64,000 nucleotides of DNA from Hyphomicrobium sp. MC1 (GTDB taxonomy: Bacteria > Pseudomonadota > Alphaproteobacteria > Rhizobiales > Hyphomicrobiaceae), in the NCBI RefSeq assembly GCF_000253295.1, contig NC_015717.1:62001-126000 (forward strand). Reading direction: 5' to 3'. Under the pieces are notes generated by a model that saw nothing but the letters and a program-made list of their open reading frames with translations, made no database searches and was not told where the DNA came from. The translations under genes were made by a program, and so were the position numbers. This document shows positions 1 through 9,596 of the stretch, in pieces (within the stretch, counting starts at the first letter, position 1; the number at the start of each line of letters is the position of its first letter).

Positions 1-1363
1 TCTTGTCCGCAGTGACCTTTTGGGGATCGAGCGTGAAGGCCGGGTCGATGCGGGAGGCCCATTTCGTGTCCAGGGCGCTCAGTTCCGCATCGATCTTGTC
101 GCGGAAAGCGAGGTTGTCGCCGATGTCGAAAGTCGTCGTTACGCCGCGGATGTGGTCGCGCCAGGCGAAGCCGTAACGCTGCTTCATTTCTTCGCGGATG
201 CCGAAGCGTGCGGCGGGCAGCAGCAGGTTGGCGCGGATCATCGGGTTGGCTTCGGCGCGTTTCATTTCATGCGGCGCGAAGCGTTCGAGGGCAGCTTCGA
301 GTTTTGGTTTGACTTTCGGATCGGGTGGCCCGCCCGCCAGGGCCATCAGCTCGAAGACGACTTTGCGCTGTTCGGCTTCGTCGGTGATGAGCTTTTCGGC
401 GCAGGTGCGGGCGCGCACCTCTGTGATGTAGCGCCAGCGGTCGAGGCGGACGGCATTCAGGCGGTCGCTGCCTTCGAGCAGAATGATCGGCTTGTTGACG
501 GCTGAGGCGAGCACGAACTGCTCGGCGGTCGAGAGGTCTTTTGCTTCCTTGCCGAACACGACCTGGCTCGTGACTTCGACGCCGTGAAGAGGTTGGCCGC
601 CGGTTCGCTGGGCGAGCCAGATGTGGTTCGCGGCCCATTGCTTCAACAGCGTGTCGTCACCACCGCGCGTGAGGTCGCGGTAGATGACGGGTGCGAGCCA
701 CCATTCGCCGAACTTGCGTTTGAGCTTGTCGATGCCGCTTTCGTCGGCGCTCGGCGGAGTTTTGTAGATGACGCGCGCGAACTGCATAGGCAGCGTCGAG
801 CCGCCAACGCCGAGAGAAGGGCGACCAGACGCGATCGTTCGCGTGACGGCGGTCACCGGAATTTTCAGGACGCCGAGAAGGTCGATGCCGAACGGATTGA
901 GCGGACCGCCGAGATAACGATCTTCGTGGTATGAGAGGCAGCGCCAGTATTGCTCCGGCACAGTGCGCACAGGGATCGATTTGTGATCGGGGTTTGCGAC
1001 GTAATCGCCGAGCGCGATGGCGCTGTCGGTGTAGTTCACATCTCGCAGGCTATCGAGGCGGGGATCAAAGGTGCCGACGAAGTTGCCCTTTGGGTCATAG
1101 ATCGCTGTCGCGAGCCAGCGCTCGGCGTCGTAGCCGAGTTTGTCGTGCATAGATACGTCTCCGAGGTAGCCTCGGATGGGCGCTGCGATATAGACTAGGA
1201 TCAGCGCGAAGAAGACGTAGACGATCGCGGCTGTGAAGACGTGACGGAGCGGCCCGAGCTTCGGGTTGAACGCCACCGCCATCATCAGCCAACGCGCAAT
1301 CCAACGCGGTGCCCAGAGGCAGAAGTCCGCGAGGGCGGTCAGATGCCGCAGAAGACGTAACAT
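1..1363 (-). CDS. Transglycosylase (GT51) domain protein, 3' part outside window
   Basis: Reading leftward from the ATG at 1361-1363, 454 codons stay open to the window edge, so the C-terminus is missing. An N-terminal hydrophobic segment (about residues 35-60) anchors the protein in the inner membrane. Three landmarks of the peptidoglycan glycosyltransferase family GT51 follow in order: EDR at E147-D148, GGSTLPMQ from G187 (usual GGSTITQQ), and an RKxxE-like RKFGE shortly after. This fold polymerises lipid II into glycan strands in the periplasm. The usual HxG after EDRxF reads PFG here, so activity is not certain. Whether a transpeptidase domain follows cannot be seen. No clear ribosome binding site precedes the ATG, so the start could be slightly different. 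Confidence 0.78.
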   Translation of the reverse strand, partial: MLRLLRHLTALADFCLWAPRWIARWLMMAVAFNPKLGPLRHVFTAAIVYVFFALILVYIAAPIRGYLGDVSMHDKLGYDAERWLATAIYDPKGNFVGTFDPRLDSLRDVNYTDSAIALGDYVANPDHKSIPVRTVPEQYWRCLSYHEDRYLGGPLNPFGIDLLGVLKIPVTAVTRTIASGRPSLGVGGSTLPMQFARVIYKTPPSADESGIDKLKRKFGEWWLAPVIYRDLTRGGDDTLLKQWAANHIWLAQRTGGQPLHGVEVTSQVVFGKEAKDLSTAEQFVLASAVNKPIILLEGSDRLNAVRLDRWRYITEVRARTCAEKLITDEAEQRKVVFELMALAGGPPDPKVKPKLEAALERFAPHEMKRAEANPMIRANLLLPAARFGIREEMKQRYGFAWRDHIRGVTTTFDIGDNLAFRDKIDAELSALDTKWASRIDPAFTLDPQKVTADK

Positions 1364-1568
1364 CGGTGTCGCAAAGCCGCGCTAATGCCGTCGCCGAGGA
1401 CGGGCGGCGGCTCAGTACGGATTGTTAGTTGACCTTTGCGGCGTCAACTCAACGGACTCTGGGCGGTTTCGGCGCCCGGAGACGGCAAATATATGGCCTG
1501 CGCCGGCAGCCGACTGCTGCAAGCGAGTGATATGACTTGTTGATCGGCAAGCCTGACGGCTCGCCGGA

Positions 1569-1661
1569 TCAGAAGTTGTTCATAAGAATGAAAAGGCCGA
1601 CGCCAACGGCCGGACCGATGAGGGCCGCAACGACCATCATCACGAATGGTTTCGCCACCAT
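1569..1661 (-). CDS. Possible 30-residue single-span membrane peptide
   Basis: A short reading frame from the ATG at 1661 to a TGA at 1569 encodes 30 residues, nearly all hydrophobic after MVAKPF, ending in MNNF. It would form one membrane helix. A purine-rich GGGGTAAAG lies just upstream of the ATG. It sits alone between two larger genes on the same strand. Alphaproteobacteria carry many such one-helix proteins, but I recognise no family and the frame is short enough to occur by chance. Confidence 0.4.
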   Translation of the reverse strand: MVAKPFVMMVVAALIGPAVGVGLFILMNNF

Positions 1662-2081
1662 AACTCTTTACCCCGCACTCGAACTTTTAAGTTCTCTCCA
1701 CTGTTACGCACGGCCCTAAGCGATGATCCAACCGGTTTGCCCCCTCGGTTGCCGCATCTCATTCCACTGAAAGGAGCCGCCCCCGATCAGCGCTGCCGGG
1801 CATAAACCCCTACTTCCCAGCCTTGTCAGAATACAGCCTTGCAAAAAAACTTGACAGAGCCTGCCTCGATTTTGCAGTCGCCGTAGTAGATCAGAGATCA
1901 CATGGCGATTGATGCTTAACCCATAGGTCAGCGCATCGTTTTCTAATCGGTGATAATTTTATTTTATGCTGATATATCAGCGTCTTGCCGAGTCATCATG
2001 CGGTCATGTTCGCACTCGCGGCGGCAAACTCTGGCCGCGCAACATCACACGCCGTGTCATGTTTTGAAACGCGAATTGAAC
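1662..2081. other. Intergenic region without a convincing gene
   Basis: Between the end of the HerA-like gene and the small membrane frame I see no supported coding frame or RNA. The right part (about 1900-2000) is clearly more AT-rich than its surroundings and could hold a promoter for leftward transcription into the small ORF and the transglycosylase gene, but I cannot fix -35 and -10 boxes. Confidence 0.4.
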
Positions 2082-5000
2082 TTATCTAACGTCAAACAGG
2101 CGTAGCTGCCGCTCGTCCGTACCGCGGGTTTCGGCGGCCAATTGCTCGATCCGGTCGAAGGGCACCTGTTCGGCGCCGATCAGCGAACGCTGGGCCTTTA
2201 TCGGCCGCACAAGGCCTTCCTGAACGAGGTGGAATTCACCAACGGTTTGGCCCGGCAGCGCCAGGGCTGGGTCGAGGCCCGATTCCGACTGGAAGGCGGC
2301 CTTGAGCTTGCGAAGGGCGGTGTCTTCGCGAACGCGGCCGATGAACCAGCTCGTGATCTGGTCGCGGCTCTTATAATCGAGGTCGCCCGGCGACTGGGTG
2401 GCGAGCATCAAACCAAGACCGGCGGAACGGGCGCGTTTCAGCAAGCTTTGCAGAGGCTCTGCGGTCGCAGGCTTTGCGTTGGCGGGAATGTAAAGGTCGG
2501 CTTCGTCGAACATGACGACGGCCTGCAGTTCGTCGTTCGGGTTGCGTTGACAGAAGCGCAGCGCTTCCGACAGGAACTGCGAGACCCAGAACAGGATGTT
2601 TTCGTTGTCGCCAAGGAAGCCGGTGTAAATGACGGACAGGCGCGTGCGATTCGGGCGCTGATAACGGCCGAGGCCGAGCAGGCTTTCCATGCGCAGGCTT
2701 TCGCCGCCGCCTTCAAACAGCGCGGCGTTGCGCAGGCGCAGCGAGTCCAACTGAGCGACGAGATCGCGGCGCAGCTTGCCCGACGGGTCCATGCGCTGGG
2801 TCTGGTCGGTCAGCTCCGGATGCTCATCTTCGAGAAGATGGATCAGGTCGGCGAGCGTCACTTCGTTGGTCGACAGCGAACCTAATATGCGCAGCGCCAC
2901 GGCGAGCACGCCGGACTGCTTCTGGTGGGTCGCGGAATTCTTCAGATGCAGCATTTCGCCGAGAGCGGCGGCCGACAGGTTCGCCAGCAACTGCTGCTCG
3001 TGATCGGGCAGCTCGTTGATACCGTTTGGAAGCAGTGTAATCGAGATTGGCCGGCCGGATGCGCGGCCCGGTGTGTAAACGGCGACGTCAATCGCGTCGG
3101 CGAGTTTCTCGCGCTCCGAGCGACGGTCGGGCGTTTCGTTTTCGCTCGAACGCCAGACTTCGGGGTTGGCGTAGCTCGCAAGGTCGCCTTTGCGGTCGAT
3201 CAGGACCGCGGGAATGCCGCGAAGCAAAAGCTGCTCGATGATTGAGAGCGCCAGGGTCGTTTTACCGGAGCCGGAGCCACCGAGGAACGCTGCGTGGCGC
3301 TTTAGAACGCTCTTGTTGAGTGTTACGGGACGCGGCCCACGCATGCCGTTTTCGCGCCCTGCGAGAATGCTCGCGCCGTAGCTGCCGTCTTCGTCGAGGA
3401 TGACAGACATCGGAAGGTCGTCATCGTTGGCGGGAAGGCCAGAGTCGTTGCCGTTCGGGTTCGCGCCACGCGCCTGTTCGTTGGATAGCATGTCGAAGCC
3501 GTCGAGCGACGATTGCGGGTCGTCCATCTCTTTGGCGACGAGGCGTGGTACGGGACGGCCGAGCAGATCGAGACGCAAAAGGTGCGTGATCGAGATCAGG
3601 CTGGACAATGGCTTTGCGCCTTCCAGCCATTGCGTCATGCTCGCATCGCCGCGATGATGCGCGGTGAACTCCCGTACCGTCATCATGCGTTCCCACTCGG
3701 GGATCGGCACGAGAAGCTGACGGCCGCCATTTTCGCGGAATTTCCTGAGCGCCTGGGCCGTCTGGTTTTTCGAGTTCGGGGGGAAGTCGCTCGCGCGGAG
3801 CATGAAGCAGGGCTTGCCCTGCATCGATGTCAGCACTTTGTCGAGCTGGCGCTTCAAGGCGCCCCCCTGAGTCTTCCCGTTGCAGATAAAAATGCGCACG
3901 TCGTTGGCAAATCCGGTGCGGTGACGCACGGTGAGATCTAGCGCAGGCAGCTCGTCGCCGAGTTCCAGCCTCTTAGTCGTGATCTCGATCGCCCTATTCC
4001 ATTCTTCGCGTGCGAGCTGCAGAGCGCCGGACAATATATCGACGAGTTCGCCCTCATCGGCGGGCATTTCGGCTTCGCTCTCGTTGGCGAAGCGTTCCCA
4101 CATTTCGCGGAATTGGACGGCCGACAATGAGCCCGGCGCATCGGGTTCGTCGTTGAAGCCGATTGCCTGGCCAAGCGCTTGCGCCAGTGTCGAGATGAAG
4201 GACGGACGCTCAGGCTCCGGCTCGCGGTCATCGCCTTCGGTCGAGGTCGCTTCGCGCAGGCGCGATTGGGCGTGCTCCAACAGGCGACGCGTCGACAGGC
4301 CGCCGAACTCTTCGAAGAACTGCGGGCCGAAGAATTGCGAGGCATCGGGGAAGCTCAAGCCGTCGCCGTTGACCTCGGAATGATAGGCAAGACGCTTCGA
4401 TATTATGAGGCGCGCTTCTTCCGGCGTCCGGCTTTCGCGCAGCAGGACGGGACCGGATTTCTCGATGCGGTCGATGTAGGACTGCGCGACGAGGCTGCGC
4501 ACCTGGCCGTAGAAATCTTCAAGGCACGAAATGATGATGATCGCATTCGTCAGCCGGTTGGCGATCTGGATGAGATCGCGCACGGCGCGCTGAAAACGAT
4601 CTTCGGCGTTGTCGAAGAAGCGCAGGTCTTCGACCTGATCGATGCAGAAGACGAGCGCGGCGCGATCAACCGTCCAGACGAGTGCGCCGAGCGCCTTGAT
4701 GATCTCGAAAGCGCGATCTTCGCCGTCGTTCGGGTCGAGCGCGCTGACGGCTTCGTGCGCAATCGCCGTCAGATTACGGCCGTTGAGATATTGGCGGACG
4801 CGCTGGTCGATGCGCGGATCGCGGCGCTGCAGATAGAGAAGCGCGCGCACGATGTTGATGTCGAGTTCCTGGGTTTGGAACTTTTCGCAGGCGACGATCT
4901 GGTCGGCGAGACGCAGAATGAGCTGTGCGAGTTGCTTGTCGTCGAGCGTGTCGTCGCGGAGCTTGTCGAGGTCTTCGGAAGAGATCACCTCGGAATCGAG

Positions 5001-5450
5001 CACCATCCGGTTCGTTAGCCGCGACAGTGCGGATTCGCCGAAGCGATCCGGATCGTAGGGTTTTTCCAGCGAGTGCACGAGGCGCCGCAGATAGAAATCG
5101 GCGTAGTTCTGCACGTCGGGCGTCATCTGCGCGTAGCCGAAATAACTTTGGCCCGTGCGATGCGAGTCCGTTCTGAGCGCGCGCAGAAGATGGGTTTTTC
5201 CGGCGCCCGACTGGCCGTGAAACAGCAGGATGCGATCCTGCATGTGATAGCCGCGGCCCGAGGTGACGGCCGTCAGCAGATCGTTGAATTTCTGGCGCGC
5301 CTTGGCGTGAATTTCCGGCACGTCGACCGGGTCAGCGCGCCAAAGATCATCTTCCCAGGTGATCGAATGCTCGAACGCCTCGCTCAGCTTGTCAGGCGCG
5401 AGCGAGGGGGCGAACGTCGACTGTTTGAGGGAAGCGCCTTCAACACCCAT
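2082..5450 (-). CDS. Dual-ATPase protein with C-terminal HerA/FtsK-like domain
   Basis: The 1122-residue product has two P-loop ATPase modules. The N-terminal AAA/STAND-like module has a Walker A GQSGAGKT at residues 79-86 and a later aspartate-rich FCIDQVEDL segment. The C-terminal module has a Walker A GGSGSGKT at 724-731, a DRKGD segment just after it, and a Walker B VVMFDEADL with D982-E983, followed by MLATQSPGDL, a pattern of HerA/VirB4/FtsK-type hexameric DNA pumps. The ATG at 5450 is 19 bases after the stop of the upstream partner; a TTG at 5489 inside the partner would add 13 residues. The tight spacing indicates translation with the partner gene. Function is unknown; DNA translocation in repair or defence is an inference. 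Confidence 0.85.
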   Translation of the reverse strand: MGVEGASLKQSTFAPSLAPDKLSEAFEHSITWEDDLWRADPVDVPEIHAKARQKFNDLLTAVTSGRGYHMQDRILLFHGQSGAGKTHLLRALRTDSHRTGQSYFGYAQMTPDVQNYADFYLRRLVHSLEKPYDPDRFGESALSRLTNRMVLDSEVISSEDLDKLRDDTLDDKQLAQLILRLADQIVACEKFQTQELDINIVRALLYLQRRDPRIDQRVRQYLNGRNLTAIAHEAVSALDPNDGEDRAFEIIKALGALVWTVDRAALVFCIDQVEDLRFFDNAEDRFQRAVRDLIQIANRLTNAIIIISCLEDFYGQVRSLVAQSYIDRIEKSGPVLLRESRTPEEARLIISKRLAYHSEVNGDGLSFPDASQFFGPQFFEEFGGLSTRRLLEHAQSRLREATSTEGDDREPEPERPSFISTLAQALGQAIGFNDEPDAPGSLSAVQFREMWERFANESEAEMPADEGELVDILSGALQLAREEWNRAIEITTKRLELGDELPALDLTVRHRTGFANDVRIFICNGKTQGGALKRQLDKVLTSMQGKPCFMLRASDFPPNSKNQTAQALRKFRENGGRQLLVPIPEWERMMTVREFTAHHRGDASMTQWLEGAKPLSSLISITHLLRLDLLGRPVPRLVAKEMDDPQSSLDGFDMLSNEQARGANPNGNDSGLPANDDDLPMSVILDEDGSYGASILAGRENGMRGPRPVTLNKSVLKRHAAFLGGSGSGKTTLALSIIEQLLLRGIPAVLIDRKGDLASYANPEVWRSSENETPDRRSEREKLADAIDVAVYTPGRASGRPISITLLPNGINELPDHEQQLLANLSAAALGEMLHLKNSATHQKQSGVLAVALRILGSLSTNEVTLADLIHLLEDEHPELTDQTQRMDPSGKLRRDLVAQLDSLRLRNAALFEGGGESLRMESLLGLGRYQRPNRTRLSVIYTGFLGDNENILFWVSQFLSEALRFCQRNPNDELQAVVMFDEADLYIPANAKPATAEPLQSLLKRARSAGLGLMLATQSPGDLDYKSRDQITSWFIGRVREDTALRKLKAAFQSESGLDPALALPGQTVGEFHLVQEGLVRPIKAQRSLIGAEQVPFDRIEQLAAETRGTDERQLRLFDVR

Positions 5451-5469
5451 TGATCTAATCGAAATGCCT

Positions 5470-6642
5470 TCAATCTTGAACGCGCACAAAGTGCCAGACG
5501 GTGTTCTTGTAGAGGATCTTGGAATCCTCGAGCGATTTGAGATCGCGACCGTCTTTGAGATCAGCGGTCGCTAGTTCAAGCCGGCCAGAGCGATGGGCTT
5601 CCGCGAGCATTCCTTTGAACGCAATCTCGGATAAACCCCAGTCGGGTCGTGCGTTGCGAATCGCCTTCCATACCAAAGAGATAAACGCCTTCCGGTTGCC
5701 TGGCCAGCCCTCCGCGACAGGACGTGCCGCATCAACAACAGCCTGACAAAATTCCTGCATGTCGGGTGGCGAGACAACTCGCGGTGCAGGCGGCGGCTGG
5801 GTTTCGTCGAGCGGCAAACGATCGTTGGCGGGGAGCGGAGGTGGTGTGCGCGCGAGAGGACGTTTCGGCGGTTCTGCACGCTGTTGCGGACGCGACGTCT
5901 CAACGCGGGCATTTTCCTCCTTCGGTGCGAGAAGGGTGCGAAGCAGCGCAAGTTCGAGGGCCGCAAGGCTGCCTTCGCGGGCGCTGACAATTTCACATGC
6001 AAGCTGGATGACGAGCTTGCCGTCGGTCGAGATTTCGCGTGGTGAGCGGAAGAGTTGACCGGCGAGCAGGCGTCCGGCTTTGGCGGGCAGGCCCGCGCTC
6101 TTGCCGAAGCCGGTCTTGATCTTGTTTCCGAAGGCGCGTTCGAGCGCGATGATCGCCAATTCGGAGCGGAGATCGGCAGGCGAGAGAACGCGCCCCGTCG
6201 TCTTGCCGAAGTGCCGTTGCACGATGAGCGCGGCGAGGCCCTCGGGCCGGGCCAAGCCCTTGCGGATCGATGGCGTGTCGCTGGCGGAGAGCGCGGCGAG
6301 GATGAGCGACGTCTTGGCGTCGCTCCAGGTCGCCGGGAAGGTGCGGGATGCGGCAAAGCTCGCCTCTGCAACCTGGCGTCCCTTGTCGGTGGCGGTCAGC
6401 CGGCCGCCCTTCGCCTCCGAGACGAGCTGAGCGCCGGCGAGCGTGCTGAGAGCCAGTTCGGCGGAGCGGCGGAATTCCAGGCCGGAAATCTTCGACGCCA
6501 GCAATGGCGCAACGTCTCGTTGCAGATCGGCGCGCGTTGCACTGCCGACCGCGATGCGCAGTAGCAAGAGATCTCGGACCGTGAGGAGCGGCGATGGCTC
6601 GTCGTCGGTCTTCAGCTCCGAATGTTCGATGGCTGCAGTCAT
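5470..6642 (-). CDS. Uncharacterised partner of the HerA-like ATPase
   Basis: A 390-residue protein with no family I recognise. The N-terminal half is alpha-helical and reads like repeated winged-helix segments (LLTVRDLLLLRIAVGS and LSTLAGAQLVSEAKGGRL stretches). A Pro/Arg-rich linker lies near residues 240-290, and a C-terminal domain of about 95 residues (from PDMQEFCQAVVDAA on) looks like another helical DNA- or protein-binding unit. The start at 6642 follows AGGAGAG by 8 bases, much better than an in-frame start 162 bases upstream. It is the first gene of a two-gene unit with the dual ATPase, which suggests it is an adaptor or DNA-binding subunit. That role is inferred only from context. 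Confidence 0.8.
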   Translation of the reverse strand: MTAAIEHSELKTDDEPSPLLTVRDLLLLRIAVGSATRADLQRDVAPLLASKISGLEFRRSAELALSTLAGAQLVSEAKGGRLTATDKGRQVAEASFAASRTFPATWSDAKTSLILAALSASDTPSIRKGLARPEGLAALIVQRHFGKTTGRVLSPADLRSELAIIALERAFGNKIKTGFGKSAGLPAKAGRLLAGQLFRSPREISTDGKLVIQLACEIVSAREGSLAALELALLRTLLAPKEENARVETSRPQQRAEPPKRPLARTPPPLPANDRLPLDETQPPPAPRVVSPPDMQEFCQAVVDAARPVAEGWPGNRKAFISLVWKAIRNARPDWGLSEIAFKGMLAEAHRSGRLELATADLKDGRDLKSLEDSKILYKNTVWHFVRVQD

Positions 6643-7005
6643 CGAAAGGTCTCTCCTGGCGCGAATCAAATGCGCTGTCGCGACAACTTTGATGATTGGT
6701 CCAGCACTTCCAAGAGCCGGCCGACAAAGACCCACAGCGAGGGAAGGTCGGCGCAAATGCTCACAAACGCTTGCTGCGCCAGCCTTTCGCCGTGCGGCGG
6801 TCAAAATCGCGACACCTTGTTGGCGCGATCATTGAGGCGGGGCGGGACAGAGTTTCGTTGAGGGTTCCGGTGTCATGATTGGCTCTCAGGCGTCGCGGCG
6901 GCGCGCCAAATGCTGCGAGTCGCATTTCGTTAGCGTTAACGCCCAGTTAACGGATTTCCGGCAATGCTGACGTCAGCCGCCCGTTTCGTGCCGGGAGTTG
7001 CCAGA
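6643..7005. promoter_or_regulatory. Divergent intergenic region
   Basis: This 363-base gap separates the leftward ATPase-partner gene from the rightward CAP lipoprotein gene, so it must carry promoters for both. An AT-richer patch with two GTTAAC boxes at about 6930-6955 is the only visible structure. No coding frame with a good ribosome binding site is seen. Confidence 0.35.
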
Positions 7006-7668
7006 ATGTATCGCGTTGCGCTCACCGCCGGGCTCGTAACCGCACTCGCCGGTTGTAGCCTCGGCTCGTCTTCTATCTCGTCAGGATTTACGGAACCCGA
7101 AACGACGTCTTCGGTGTCGCCGTCGTCGTATCTGTCGGCGCCCAAGAGCGTCGGACTTGGCGGCGAGCCTTCGACGTCGCGCGGCACGCAGGTCGCGACG
7201 CTGGATAAGGCGCCGGCTGGAACCTACGAACGGGCGGAGCCGGGCGTTCTCTCCAATCGCGACTATTCGCACACCGCGCTCAACGCCGAGATGGCGCGCG
7301 ACGTCATTAATGCCTATCGCAAGAAGTACGGGCTGAAGCCGTTAAAGCTCAATGCGGAACTCACCGAGGCGGCGAAAGCGCATTCGCGCGATCTCGCAAA
7401 GTGGGATCGCATTTCGCATTATGGGTCTGACGGCTCCAATCCGTGGGACCGCGTGAAGCGCACGGGCTATAAAGCGCGCTTGACGGCGGAGAACGTCGGC
7501 ACGGGCCAGATCAACTTCAACGAAGTGATGAAGGGTTGGGAAGAAAGCCCCGGCCACAACAAGAACCTGCTGACGCCGGATGCAACCGGCATGGGTATTG
7601 CGCTGGTGCAGGATCCGCATACCGAGTTCAAGTCGTTCTGGACCCTCGTTATCGCCGCGCCGATGTAG
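7006..7668 (+). CDS. CAP-domain (SCP/PR1-like) lipoprotein
   Basis: A 220-residue precursor. The first 17 residues form a lipoprotein signal ending in TALAGC, so Cys17 is the likely lipidated residue and the protein is anchored on the periplasmic side. A Ser/Thr-rich linker to about residue 85 is followed by a CAP domain: NAYRKKYGL, HSRDLAKWDRISHYG, TAENVG, WEESPGHNKNLL, all standard CAP landmarks including the two histidines. The enzymatic role of bacterial CAP proteins is largely unknown. I chose the ATG at 7006, which has GGGAG upstream and starts the signal peptide directly; an ATG 42 bases earlier would put extra residues before it. Confidence 0.88.
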   Translation: MYRVALTAGLVTALAGCSLGSSSISSGFTEPETTSSVSPSSYLSAPKSVGLGGEPSTSRGTQVATLDKAPAGTYERAEPGVLSNRDYSHTALNAEMARDVINAYRKKYGLKPLKLNAELTEAAKAHSRDLAKWDRISHYGSDGSNPWDRVKRTGYKARLTAENVGTGQINFNEVMKGWEESPGHNKNLLTPDATGMGIALVQDPHTEFKSFWTLVIAAPM

Positions 7669-7732
7669 GAGTTTTTATTTTGGCGTCGGCGACACGCGTT
7701 CCGCGCGCCGGCCGCCGACGCAGAAAATTAAG

Positions 7733-7969
7733 TTACATCTCGTCGAGACGTTCGCGTTCACGCGTACGGACGAGTTCGGCGACGCCGGTCCAGGCCCATG
7801 CGCGTCCCACATCGCCTTTCTGGCCGTGATACAGTGCGAAGAATTCGGCTATCCCCGCCGCATACAATCCGTGTTTGCCTTCGAGGACCTCGGCCATCGC
7901 TCCTAGGTCCTGGGGCGGCGGCGTGAAATCCATTTCTTTGTTCATGGTCGCCCGGGCAGGCCAAGTCAT
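7733..7969 (-). CDS. Small conserved-looking hypothetical protein
   Basis: A 78-residue soluble protein without signal peptide or membrane helix. An AGGAA box 6 bases before the ATG at 7969 supports the start. The core (GLYAAGIAEFFALYHGQKGD followed by AWAWTGVAELVRTRE) is compact and helical, and the C-terminus is highly charged (RTRERERLDEM). It stands alone, convergent with the CAP lipoprotein gene. I recognise no family. Confidence 0.65.
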   Translation of the reverse strand: MTWPARATMNKEMDFTPPPQDLGAMAEVLEGKHGLYAAGIAEFFALYHGQKGDVGRAWAWTGVAELVRTRERERLDEM

Positions 7970-8135
7970 CGCAAATTCCTATTCAAGTCGTAGTTGGAAA
8001 ACTGACGACTCGGGAAAAGCAAGTTTGGAGCCATGTTGCGCGCGGATGCTTTCCGTACGTCCTAAAGGTAGGTTAAACTGAACAGCTTTTGATTGATTTC
8101 GGGCGCGTAGACCGAAAAGCTAGGGCGAAAGTCGT

Positions 8136-8483
8136 ATGAATAACGTTTCCGAGGCGTCGGCGCTGGTCGCAGTTGCGATCGCTGTTTTCGTTACCGCTTC
8201 GCCCATAATGGCCCGCGAGTGTCCTGTTTTGCGCGGGTGTGCCGGAATGGAACTCGCGCAAGACGCTGCGCCAGACGATGGCGCACCGGACGCCAATTCG
8301 GCGCAGCCACCGTCGCAAGCTTCACCTGACGAGGGTTCTTCGGGAGACGATAGCGCCAAGTCGCCGGATGACGATGGAGGGAATGGCGACGACGGCGACA
8401 ATTCCGATCAGGCGTCGCCGCCGGATTCGGCTCAGCCTCCCGGATGCCCCTTCGACGACAGGCCGCTGGAGCTACTGGTCTAG
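8136..8483 (+). CDS. Possible secreted acidic low-complexity protein
   Basis: A 115-residue frame begins with a plausible signal peptide (hydrophobic residues 9-22, cleavage near residue 26), then a short Cys-containing stretch (ECPVLRGC), then about 65 residues made almost only of Asp, Gly, Ser, Pro and Gln, ending PPGCPFDDRP. The composition suggests an extended acidic exported tail, perhaps cation-binding. A weak AGGG lies about 12 bases upstream of the ATG. Long opposite-strand frames cover the same DNA, so coding is not certain. Confidence 0.45.
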   Translation: MNNVSEASALVAVAIAVFVTASPIMARECPVLRGCAGMELAQDAAPDDGAPDANSAQPPSQASPDEGSSGDDSAKSPDDDGGNGDDGDNSDQASPPDSAQPPGCPFDDRPLELLV

Positions 8484-8504
8484 AGTCAGCGAGCGCTATT
8501 GCGG

Positions 8505-9596
8505 TTAATCGGCCGTCGCGGCAGCGGCGCTCGGCGCATCGCCGCTCGCTGCGGGAGCGCTCGGTGTTGGACCAACCGGTCCCTTCAACGCCGCAGGTTC
8601 GGCATTCGCAGCGGCAGCGGCCTTTTCGGCGGCTTTCTTCTTGGCGGCCGCAAGCTTGCGCTTCGACTTGTGCTTGCGTCCGGCGGTATGGCTGCCTTGG
8701 GGGTGACAGCCCCATGCCGCGACCGAATCGCGGACGGATTGCACCGTCTTATAGTTCGGGTCCATCGGGTAGTTGTCGATGGTCGAGGTATTGAAGAGCT
8801 GCTTCCAGTCGTAGTTCTGGAAACCGTATTCGAGCATGGCCGCGGCGCGGATGGCGCGCTCGTTGCCGGAGGATTCGCCAAGAATGACGGCCATCAGCCG
8901 GTGGTCGTCGCGCGTTGCGGATGCGACGACATTGTAGCCGGAATCGCAGGTGAAGCCGGTTTTCAGCCCGTCGGCGCCGGGGAATGTTTTCAGAAGTGCG
9001 TTATGGCTGCCGAGACGGCGCTTGCCGATGTGCATGGCAGGCATTGCCCAGTAGCTGGCGTACTGAGGGTACTCGCTGGTCACGGCGCGCGCGATCTTCG
9101 CGATATCCCGAGCGCTGGTCAGCTGACCGGGATCAGGCAAGCCATTGGTGTTGACGTAGCTCGTGTGCGTCATGCCGAGGCGTTTCGCCGTCGCGTTCAT
9201 GCGGTCGATGAATTTCGCTTCGCTGCCTGAGATCGCTTCCGCCAGCATCACCGTTACGTCATTGGCAGACTTGATGATCACGGCCTGCAATGCCTGCTTG
9301 ACGGTTAAGGTCTGGCCGACTTGCAGGCCGACTTTGCTGGGCGGTTGAAGCGTTGCGGGCAATGAGCAGGGAATTTTGTCGTCGAGATGAATCTCGCCGT
9401 TCTTGACTGCTTCGAACGCGACGTAGGCCGTCATCAGTTTTGTGAGAGACGCGGGATGCCAGATGTCGTCGATATCTTCGGCGTAAAGGATCTTTCCCGT
9501 CGAAGGCTCGAACAGCAGAGCGGGGCCGGCTGCGGCGGGTGAAGCCGCCAGCCACATCAGCACTGCTGCTACGATGGCCGTCGTCAGTGAGCGCAT
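8505..9596 (-). CDS. D-alanyl-D-alanine carboxypeptidase (PBP5/6 type)
   Basis: A 363-residue precursor with an N-terminal signal peptide ending near PAAAG (residue 24). It carries the three active-site motifs of serine penicillin-binding proteins: SLTK with nucleophile S50 and K53, SAN in IIKSANDV, and KTG in GADGLKTGFTC. It removes the terminal D-alanine from peptidoglycan stem peptides in the periplasm. The C-terminal 70 residues are Lys/Ala-rich and then Ala/Pro-rich instead of the usual amphipathic membrane anchor, so attachment may differ from PBP5. It is divergent from the drug exporter gene. Confidence 0.93.
   Translation of the reverse strand: MRSLTTAIVAAVLMWLAASPAAAGPALLFEPSTGKILYAEDIDDIWHPASLTKLMTAYVAFEAVKNGEIHLDDKIPCSLPATLQPPSKVGLQVGQTLTVKQALQAVIIKSANDVTVMLAEAISGSEAKFIDRMNATAKRLGMTHTSYVNTNGLPDPGQLTSARDIAKIARAVTSEYPQYASYWAMPAMHIGKRRLGSHNALLKTFPGADGLKTGFTCDSGYNVVASATRDDHRLMAVILGESSGNERAIRAAAMLEYGFQNYDWKQLFNTSTIDNYPMDPNYKTVQSVRDSVAAWGCHPQGSHTAGRKHKSKRKLAAAKKKAAEKAAAAANAEPAALKGPVGPTPSAPAASGDAPSAAAATAD

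Noticed and set aside
1..1200. Long plus-strand frames at the window start
   Set aside because: They are antisense to the GT51 gene, whose conserved motifs show the minus strand is coding.
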